This document shows, piece by piece, positions 20,211 through 28,089 of a DNA stretch of 28,089 bases. Below the pieces are notes generated by a model. The model searched no databases, had not been told where the DNA came from, and saw nothing but the letters and a program-made list of their open reading frames with translations. Source of the stretch: Pelargonium cotyledonis (lineage: Eukaryota > Streptophyta > Magnoliopsida > Geraniales > Geraniaceae); contig JAYMTA010000474.1 in NCBI GenBank assembly GCA_036897625.1, positions 1 through 28,089 on the forward strand, written 5' to 3'. Each line of letters starts with the position of its first letter. Within the stretch, counting starts at the first letter, position 1. Both the position numbers and the translations under genes were made by a program.

Positions 20211-23200
20211 TCAGTCTTCATCTGTATGTTCGAGCTTCTGTTCTGTTTTGTCAACCAAAAATCTTTCCTCATTTTCGTTATCGTTTTCGTTGTCGTTTTC
20301 ATCTGCAATCAGGGACTGGGCCAAGTATTCCTGAGCCTCTGCAAGTGCCGATTCCTTAGCATCAGCAGCATACAATATCTTCTTAACTGCAACTGACATC
20401 TGCACAAAATAAATGAACAGGTTTTTAAAATATAAAGACCATACTAGTTTCAAGCAATTTCAACATTTAAGATAGCAGCCGATCAAAAAACATTTGAGAT
20501 AGCAATGACAGACAACAAGTTTGAATCCTTCACTTCTAATGGACCTTTCGGATTCACAGGTTTTAACCAAATTGCCTTGTCCAAACATATCATTAGATCT
20601 AGGTAAGAAGTCTAATTTGGTCTCAATTCAGTCTCCGTACTTTAGTTAACCTAAACTAGTCCCTGAATTTTCAAATATGGACTTAAAATGGTCATTGTTA
20701 TTAGTTTCTCCATCAAGTGGTCTGGTGTAGAATTTAAAATATATTAAATAATTATTTTATCCAATTATTTTGCTGAAGTGGCGGTCTAGCTGTATTAAAT
20801 GACTCACGTGACTTAAAAAGAAAAAGACTCGCATGACTAGCACATGACCCGCCATGTCAACAAAATAATTGAATAAAATAATTATTTAACATATTTTGAA
20901 TTTCACGTATGGAGAAACTGACGGAACTGAACAGCAAGGACCATTTTGGGTCTATATTTGAAAGTTTAGACTAATTTAGGTTAAAAAAGTTCAAGGACCA
21001 ATTTGTTTTTTATTATTTTTAATTTTACCTCAGATCTATTCTATTGGATAAAAAGTGAACAAATTAAGCATTATATGACATCTTGCTAGAAAGTGTTGAG
21101 ATCTTAATAAAGGATATCTTATACCGAGTATAAATTATAAGTATGCAGTTAGGATATCATAAATGATAAAAACATATGTTGTGGATTCTTACAGGGATTT
21201 CCTCGAATTCAGGGGTCTGGCAAAGTATTTCTACATCCCGCAATTTCGCAAAGTAAAAATCTCTTTCCTTTTCCAAGATATCTACAGATAGCTTCAACTC
21301 TGTTATCTGCATGAACTAGGTCTGCATTAACTTTTATTCTGTTTTTCTAATTTATAAAAAGGCCATGTAGACCTATGAAATAAGGCGCAATAAACATGTA
21401 CATATTTACCCAGTTACATTTACTGTGCATGAGTACAGATTATCCCACATATGAAAAAAAGACTGGCGACCCCAAGTAAGTAAGTAACCATCACAACAAC
21501 AAAGTAATAAAGAAGATAAATCTAGTTCAATACCTCTTTTGATAGCGCCTGAAGATCCACTGAAGAATTAGCCCCACCTGCCACTGCAAATGCTTTTGTT
21601 TGCTTTGGCCCTATCAAAATAAGCATACATGAAATATGGGATTGACAGAAAAGAAGACGAATAATAATAAACACTGCATGGTGGATATTACAAATAGACT
21701 ATGTTGGGGCCAACCGTCTCACCAGTACCAGGGTTATGCAGATTGCTTGCTTGCAATGATTTTGAGCTCTTATGGAAACCCTTTGGGACCCGTTCCTTTC
21801 CACCCTTGCATCTTCGCTCCACAGGATTATAATTCCTTAATAAAAGAAATGAAAAGAAACTTAAAACAATAAAGATCCCTACAGAATAATTTAAAAGTGA
21901 TAAAAGTAGATTTTAAATATATATAAAGATGTTGAAACATAAACTGATATACTCATTCATAATGCCTCCATTTACAGAATCACAGTGGCGTTTCAGCCAC
22001 TGCAGGAATTCCAAGTTGTCCAAAGGTCGGCCCTTGACGAGCCTATTGACTTCAACATGCTGCCATACAGATCAAAAGGAAAAAAGAAAAGGAAATTAGG
22101 CCCTCTCCAACGAGAATAAGATTTTCCAATTGCACAAGTAAACCTTTCTAACTGAATTTCGCAATCCTATATGTTAAAATTTATTAATCCTAAGAGCATC
22201 AAACAATAACTTCTTTTTTTCTTTTCCTTTTTCTTTTACTTTTCTTTTTGTAACAAAAGCACCTGACAATGACAACACCCTCTGCCAACATATTCCTCAA
22301 ATAATTCAAGAGCATTCAAATGTCACTACTGCAACTCATCTTAAGTTTATCCTACACTGCAAAGTATTTCAAGAATCTCACCAGTAAGCGTTAGAGTAGC
22401 ATTTAGATTAAGATTTTTGGTTTAAATATCAAGAATAGTAATGGGACTCCCACTCATCATGTTTGGACAAAAACCACTTTATTTCCATTCCCATTTCTTT
22501 GTTAATGGACAAACTGAAACCCCTTCAAATGAATGAAATGAGATTCTCATTCTCTTTCATACAATAACATAAGAGAAAAAAAGACTCTCAGCCAATTAAG
22601 TGATGTCTCATCAACTATTTACACTCATACCTGCCCCAATGAATCCGCGCCCCGCTCGGATCCATTTTGGTTCTCTCTTGGCTGAGAGTCTCAACCAATT
22701 AATATTGGTTGAGATTCCTAATACTCATAACATAATTAACTTTTAACACCAGCCATTCTTAATTTTAATTAGCACTACTAACAAATATTTTTTTATAAGT
22801 TATAACTAAGAAAGATTATTATAACTACTATCATAATACATAAATTATCACAAAAAATAACGAAAGATGTTTTTTTATTTAAAACTTTGTGCTTGAATGT
22901 CCAATTTCTGATTTTTTTTATAAAAAAAAAAATAAAGCAACTTTTTGAGTGTGTGGTTATGGACTGTATGTTACAAAACAACATATTTGTTTGTGAATTT
23001 TGACTTCAGTTTTAGTTTTCAAAAAAAAAAAAAAAAAAAAAAAAAAAGAGAGAGACATTGCACATATATATAGGTGAACCGAACATTTTCAAACCAAAAC
23101 TTTTTATAAGCAGCTTTTGTGCATCAATATTTCTATAAGTATGAGTTATTTAAACAATTTAATTCTCTGAAATATTTTTTAATTTCATAAACCAAAAACA

Positions 23201-26200
23201 ATAGGAATAAATGTATTCTCATTGCCACACTCCAATTGACCAATACAATAATGTAAGGAAATGAGAATGGATATGGAGGAAATGAGACTGATCTTCTAAT
23301 CCAAATGCTACTTTAGTCCATCCTAGTCCTAGCTTCCCTACTACAAAGAGACAACCAAAGATCATAGAACTACCCTTTCAACAAGTCTACAAATTAGAAG
23401 GTCAGTCCTTCTATGCATAGCACACTAGATGATAAATCAGCTGATAAAGGTCACTATTGAAAAAGAGGATGTTTGGAACTTTTCATGCAGACATCAAAAA
23501 GGTGAGATCCTATAACAAAACTCAAGCTAATGAACAAAGATCCTGCTACTAATGAAGTCTCCTCAAGTGATACCATAATTAATAAAAGTTCATGGCGCAA
23601 AGGGCTCCTTAGGCCCAGGTGCAAGGAACAATCAAGCAACTGAGGAACATGAGGTCCAATCCGATTATCAGGTATTTTCTATTAATTATCAGGTTTCATA
23701 GCAACCTCATATGATGTAAAAATCTAAAACCACAGAAAATGAAAACAGAATCTGGTCATAGAATGACAGAAGAAAGATCACATGGTGATGGAGCCATGGA
23801 CAAGAAGTAAGATAATGATAACTTTAGCAGAGTATAATTTAATGGAGGGAAAAGAAAATAGAAGGGCAGACCTTGGAACAATCAATAATTAGAGGTACCA
23901 CAGGGAACAAAATTAAATCAGCCAGCTTAATAAGTTACTGCTTAGTTAAGGAAAAATAAAAGTATACGACCAGAATGAAATCATTTTATTCCTTAAGCTT
24001 TTGGTTTTTTCCTTTACTTTTTTTTGTCTGAGTTAAAGCTACCAAAGGGAACAAAATGAAACCAATTCATTAAAATATACAGCAATTTCTATCTTCCATG
24101 CTCAAACACTTGAATGCTTAATAAGTTACTGCTTAGTAATGTTTTAGCCAAGCAGCTCAGCCAGCTGCGAATTATAGAAGCTTAAATCTAGAAAGCCAAA
24201 AGTAATTGTGGGGCAGGAAGAAAAATAAAATAAATCAGACAAGGGAGTTACAAGTAAACAAGACACATATTTCTCGGATAGTCAAACTGGTTGGTAAGGA
24301 AATGGCTGCCCTAATTTAGTCCCACCTAGGAACCAATAGCATAGGGGAAAAGGCAAACAAAATCCATCCCAAAAAAAATATATTATTTTTAAGTATTGTG
24401 GAAAGAACTTTTAGATAGTGTTAAGACAAAATTATAGAGTGTCATTAAGCAGTCACAAATGGTACAACTACACAAAAATATAAAACCAGAAAAGAACTAT
24501 AATATGTAGCAAAAAAAAAAATAAAGGTAGAAAGTATTGGAAGAACAAGAAAAATACTTTTGATAAGGAACTACCTTGTCAATTTTCAACTTGTTGAATA
24601 CTTCCTGCAAAACCTTATAGTTTTGGATCATATCATATTCCGTCTTTGCATCAAAGTTCACCTAAATACAACCAAGTAAAGGACAAGGAAAACATCCAAT
24701 TAATAAGAGAAGAGCCGAAAATAAAAGGTGAATATACAGATATAACTACTGACCTTGTGCATTGGAACAACTCCTGGATAGGTCATGTCCATCATTTGAC
24801 ACTGCACTGCCCCTGGCGCAGCCTAGCCAGAATGAACCATGTCAGTATATATGACGTGTTCATTTATAAGAGGAAAAGAAAATACAAGAACATAATGTGT
24901 TTGATATAACTATAATCAATGACCCCCTGCCCTCTGGTGCTACTGAAGTAGCATTCTTTAGTTGGTGCAACTAAATCCTAATAAACGCACGCCAGCAAAT
25001 AATTCGGACCATGCAACATGAATAATTACAAGAATGCAAGTGCCTTTATATCAAAGAATTCACTAAGAGGGAACTGTAAGGACCATCATCAGAGGGTTTA
25101 CACTCCACAACATCGCAATCCAATGAGACCAAAATAATTCACAAGAAAGAAGATTTAAATAGAAGCAGTATTCAGAGCGTTATTAGTAACATATTCTGTC
25201 AATAGAATGTAAAGACCACATTTATTTACAACTCAGAGCACAAAGGGCAATTTATTTTATAAGGCCCAAAAAGTGTATGTTCTCTAACCTCTATTCTTCA
25301 CAAAACCACCATTTTATTCCAGCACATGGCAAGCTTCGATACACAAGATGAGGACTACATCACAGTATTTTGCACACAGAAAATGTACAGTTTGCATGTT
25401 CACTATGGTTGCAGCTAATGAGCTGATTTTTCATCGCGATATAACTTGCTAGCACCTCAGTGAAGTGAAAAATAGGGCATGAAATGGGATTTTGATCACT
25501 GAGCTAAATGATGGCTAGGTCTTAGTAAAGTGAACATTAATCATAATAAGGTGATGGAAAAGAATTGTAATACACTGGTGGCAGATCTTTTTAACACTCC
25601 TAATGATAGATTCTACATTTCAATCCAATGATGTAATCTTTTTCTCTTTAAATTATAGTAGTCATAATCATATAAATTCAATTAGTACCGTAATTGACCC
25701 TTGTCTCTTCTTGCTATTGTTATTGAGAACAGGTAAGAATAGAATCTTTGCCACTTTTTCTTTTCTTTTCTTCTGGTATGGGACCAAAAACATAAATGAA
25801 AAACTCATACTACAAGCAGAAGTAGCCAAAGCTTTTTCATCTTCTAGTTTTACATTGTCTAGATGAAGAAGAAACTAGAAATGAAAAATGTGATGATGAT
25901 GATGATGATTAAGCAATGTATGATGATGATGAAGATAATTAGCCTTTAAATTTCTTTAAGCATATGATTATGAGTTGAATTTTGATGGAGACTTAACTTA
26001 ATACCTTATGGTTTAAATGAAATATTTTGCCTTTTTATATCCTCAAAAGTTTAATTAAATATTTAGTAGTAATTGTTAATATATACTCCTATTTATTGTG
26101 TTAAATAGTTTAGATTGTCTTTTTAGTCATATTGCACCTTGTCATCCCCTGGGGCGCCCCTAGGCCGCTTTTAACAACTATTGTTATATCTAGATTGATA

Positions 26201-27425
26201 AAAAAAACATTATACTTATTATCTAAATTATAAATAACTAATGAAGGCCATCTCTTCAAAGTATATATGTGCATTGGAACAAAACATTTTTCTGAGCTTG
26301 TAGAGTGAAAACTATAATAGGTCTCCATTCATGACTTGATAACTTACACATAACTTCTTCCTCATATAACTCATTCTGTAACCAACAAAAAAGGGTTTCT
26401 CTGAGCCTCTGCACTGAAATAAAACTAATAATCTTCCCGTTCATGACTAATTAGCTTATTACAGTAAACTGTGTCCTCATTTAACTCATTACTCGACCCC
26501 CATACACCGTTGAAAATACTAATAGCAACATCACATTGTGTATATAGGTATATTTATCAAAGTAAATACCATTCCTAATACAATTTATAAGGTGCAGAAG
26601 TAACATCATGAAATGGTGGGAGAAAAGCAACTATTGGTAGTTTGTGTCATTTCAATACGCAACGAACCAGTCTCTATCCATTGCAATACACATTATAACC
26701 TTAACTACTGTTACTGTAGCATTTGAATAAGTCAGTTCACCAAATCTGTCCGGAATTAAAAAGTGTACCAGATGACAATATTTTATAGAAACAATATCAG
26801 GCAAGAAAACATGAAATAATAGAAACTATCAAAGATCAAGCCCACTGTCTACTTCTCAACCATCAAGTAGGTAAAACATAAACAAGAAAATTAGTCTAAG
26901 ATATGGAAAATAATAAATAAATAAATACAGAATCTTTAAGCTTGAAGTTATATCAGAGAAAAATAATAAAAATCAAAATATCCCTAAACCCAGTGGTGAT
27001 AAACATAAACCCAAAATTCCCATTACACTCATGGAGGAAAAAGAGTTGATTGAAAATGCTTGCACAAATAAATCACATCCAAACTCCAAACACATATATC
27101 CCCAAAACTTAAAAAAAATGTGGTCAGAATTAAATACTTCAACAAAATTGCCATTACACCCAATGACCCAAAGAAGAAGAAAATACTGGCTTCAAAATGC
27201 TGGTACAAAGGAAACCCATAAACACACATTCAAGCAATTGCTCTAGGAAAACAAAACCCGCATTCAAACGAAAAGCAAATCGGAGCCATTTGAAATAAAA
27301 AGGTTTCTAAGCAATACCTCTTCAATACGGGAGAGATTGAGCTGTAGCGTATTGTTGATCCATGTCAATATCTCATTCCTTCCAACAAAATAGGCACTGT
27401 CCATCATTCCAATATTCGTAGCCAT
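20211..27425 (-). CDS. EB1: Microtubule end-binding protein EB1 (EB1a/b type)
   Basis: Eight coding exons on the minus strand join in frame to 287 residues: 27425-27318, 24822-24754, 24661-24575, 22059-21953, 21835-21723, 21610-21534, 21306-21193 and 20399-20211 (stop TCA at 20211-20213 on the plus strand); all introns are GT-AG. Residues 1-124 are the calponin-homology microtubule-binding domain ([56 protein letters not shown]). A basic linker follows ([17 protein letters not shown]). The EB-homology coiled coil has the signature [17 protein letters not shown] (residues about 203-219). The tail is acidic ([11 protein letters not shown], then HTDED). EB1 dimers track growing microtubule plus ends and recruit partners. 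The acidic tail argues for the EB1a/b rather than the basic-tailed EB1c class. Introns 1 (about 2.5 kb) and 3 (about 2.5 kb) are enlarged by repeats. The start is the family's conserved MATNIG. Confidence 0.95.
20595..21038. mobile_element. Foldback (long inverted repeat) element in EB1 intron 7
   Basis: Two arms of roughly 160-170 bp face each other: about 20612-20780 (TTAACCTAAACTAGTCCCTG ... TTAAATAATTATTTTATCCA) and the complement at about 20851-21007 (AGGACCATTTTGGG, GACTAATTTAGGTTAA), separated by some 70-80 bp. A possible 7-bp target duplication (agatcta) sits at 20595-20601 and 21032-21038, with GGTAA-like ends inside. It is non-coding, and the family is not assigned. The transcript of the intron could fold into a long hairpin. 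Confidence 0.65.
22391..23315. mobile_element. TIR element with TTA flanks in EB1 intron 3 (PIF/Harbinger-like)
   Basis: Ends GAGTAGCATTTAGATTA (22394) and the complement of AGTAGCATTTGGATTAG (ending 23312) are inverted repeats, each bordered by TTA (22391-22393 and 23313-23315), as expected for a 3-bp TWA target of PIF/Harbinger elements. The length is about 919 bp. The subterminal regions also mirror each other in wording (CATTCCCATTTC against CATTCTCATTTCC). The interior holds two hairpins near 22580-22715 and a long A run with GAGAGA (about 23022-23055). No transposase is recognisable. Confidence 0.6.
22580..22715. repeat. Nested hairpin motifs
   Basis: GACTCTCAGCCAA (near 22583) is complemented by TTGGCTGAGAGTC (near 22678). 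Directly after comes TCTCAACCAAT-taat-ATTGGTTGAGA, an 11-bp-arm palindrome with a 4-base loop at about 22690-22715. Possibly a small MITE nested in the larger element. Confidence 0.6.
23896..24141. repeat. Diverged duplicated segments in EB1 intron 3
   Basis: Two words recur in the same order: ACCACAGGGAACAAAATTAA (near 23897) with ACCAAAGGGAACAAAATGAA (near 24040), and GCTTAATAAGTTACTGCTTAG (near 23925) with an identical copy near 24116. Spacing differs by about 50 bp, so this is an old tandem duplication with an insertion in the second copy. Confidence 0.55.
25888..25936. repeat. (GAT)n microsatellite in EB1 intron 1
   Basis: Two runs of gat/tga repeats (about 25891-25910 and 25920-25936) separated by about 10 bp. 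Confidence 0.8.
26130..26190. repeat. GC-rich transposon-end-like fragment
   Basis: CCCCTGGGGCGCCCCTAGGC followed by CGCTTTTAACAACTATTG stands out as a GC island in an AT-rich intron. Its complement (AATAGTTGTTAAAAGCGGCC) resembles the terminal wording of a common plant DNA-repeat class. No partner end was found, so the extent is unknown. Confidence 0.35.
26283..26497. repeat. Diverged tandem duplication (about 105-bp unit) in EB1 intron 1
   Basis: Units at about 26283-26382 and 26393-26497 share ordered words: TTCTGAGC/TCTGAGCC, TGAAAACTATAATA/TGAAATAAAACTAATAAT, TTCATGACT, then TCCTCATATAACTCATT/TCCTCATTTAACTCATT. Similarity is partial, suggesting an old duplication. Confidence 0.6.
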
Positions 27426-27720
27426 TTCTTAATCTTGTATTTGTCGAGATTCTTCCAGTTTTACACAGAAGAAACGCGTGAAAATGACTCAGACCCAGAA
27501 GAGAAAACCCCGAAAATTTCTGGGAGAAAATGGGCTCTGGTTGCGCAATATCAGGGAATATTCAAATTTTGTAAAGCACAAATGGAAGAGGTAAAATTTA
27601 CAGGGATGAAACTAGAAATTGAGCCAAAAGGAAATACAATAGCTGGTCCTGGCTGTCACCGCCCTGAGACTTCTGGATATTTTAAAGCCGAGGGGTGAGG
27701 AGAGAATCCAATTTTAATTA
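27426..27720 (-). promoter_or_regulatory. 5' UTR and proximal promoter region of EB1
   Basis: Upstream of the EB1 ATG (27425) on the minus strand. A plus-strand open frame at 27435-27698 has no recognisable family and is antisense to the presumed leader, so I do not call it. A TATA box and start site could not be identified with confidence. A Stowaway MITE begins 295 bp upstream of the start codon and may limit or contribute to the promoter. Confidence 0.45.
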
Positions 27721-27972
27721 CTCCCTCCTCTCCGAAACAGTATTTTTTTTTTTATTTTGAGAAAAAATAAAAAAAAAGTTAAAAGAGAAGTTAGTAACTG
27801 ATATGTTTATAATTATAGCCTTACGATCATTTAGTGAGATATGTTAACTAATTATTTATAAAAATATTATTGACAATTTATATATAATTAATTTAATAAA
27901 AAATAAAATAAAATACTTATTTTGGGACAAAAATGCAAATAAAATAAAACACTCATTTTGGGACGGATAAAG
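27721..27972. mobile_element. Stowaway-type MITE upstream of EB1
   Basis: Begins CTCCCTCCTCTCCGAAACAG after TA and ends ACACTCATTTTGGGACGGAT before a TA, about 250 bp. A second right-end-like word (TACTTATTTTGGGAC, near 27915) lies about 35 bp inside the true end, showing a partial end duplication. Confidence 0.7.
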
Positions 27973-28089
27973 TAATAAATAAAATGTCTTTATATATAGA
28001 GTAAAACTAGTTTAGATCCTTGCACGGGTAAGAAATATATATATATATATATATTAACGTAACAATCTGGAGATTATTATTGAAGAAAA
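27973..28089. other. Right window edge, AT-rich with (AT)n
   Basis: Contains GATCCTTGCACGGGTAAG, wording seen at the ends of some plant repeats, followed by an (AT)n run at about 28036-28054. The window ends before any partner could be seen. Confidence 0.4.

Noticed and set aside
21636..21872. 78-codon plus-strand frame
   Set aside because: Antisense to EB1 exon 5 and its flanking introns.
27435..27698. 87-codon plus-strand frame next to EB1
   Set aside because: Antisense to the presumed EB1 leader and promoter; no family resemblance.

Overview
The window reads as nuclear DNA of a flowering plant, most likely a eudicot. The introns and intergenic DNA are AT-rich, splice sites are GT-AG, the two host genes belong to families with plant-specific features, and the repeats are plant transposon types (Stowaway MITEs, hAT and Mutator-like elements, an L1-type LINE with a plant DUF4283/CCHC ORF1). 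I cannot fix the genus from sequence alone. No prokaryotic operon, phage or CRISPR-like structure is present.

Two host genes can be assembled exon by exon. (1) Plus strand, 885-9715, nine coding exons: a PH-RCC1-FYVE-BRX (PRAF-type) protein of 980 residues. (2) Minus strand, 27425-20211, eight coding exons: a microtubule plus-end-tracking EB1 protein of 287 residues with an acidic tail (EB1a/b type). They converge on a transposon-filled region at about 9.7-20.2 kb. No shared function is evident: one suggests lipid- and GTPase-linked membrane signalling, the other microtubule-end dynamics.

Most of the remaining DNA is mobile. Between the genes lie a retroposed, polyadenylated insertion (11077-11994, perfect 17-bp target duplication) and a nested pair: a small Mutator-like element (13298-19538, 9-bp duplication, GC-rich interior) whose left arm was later split by a full-length but decayed LINE (13366-18655, up to 18-bp duplication, poly(A) tail). 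The PRAF introns carry a foldback retroposon, an hAT-like MITE, a SINE, several Stowaway MITEs and a compound microsatellite. The EB1 introns carry a foldback element, a 0.9-kb TIR element with TTA flanks, and a diverged tandem duplication.

The most striking observations are these: a retroposon that landed exactly on a PRAF exon-intron junction and duplicated the splice donor; the MULE-LINE nest with datable order and possible captured sequence; two Stowaway-like inverted-repeat pairs that interleave rather than nest; and a PRAF leader packed with upstream ORFs, one ending directly against the main start codon. I found no clear evidence of a wholly new biological system. Boundaries come from reading target duplications and splice motifs by eye.
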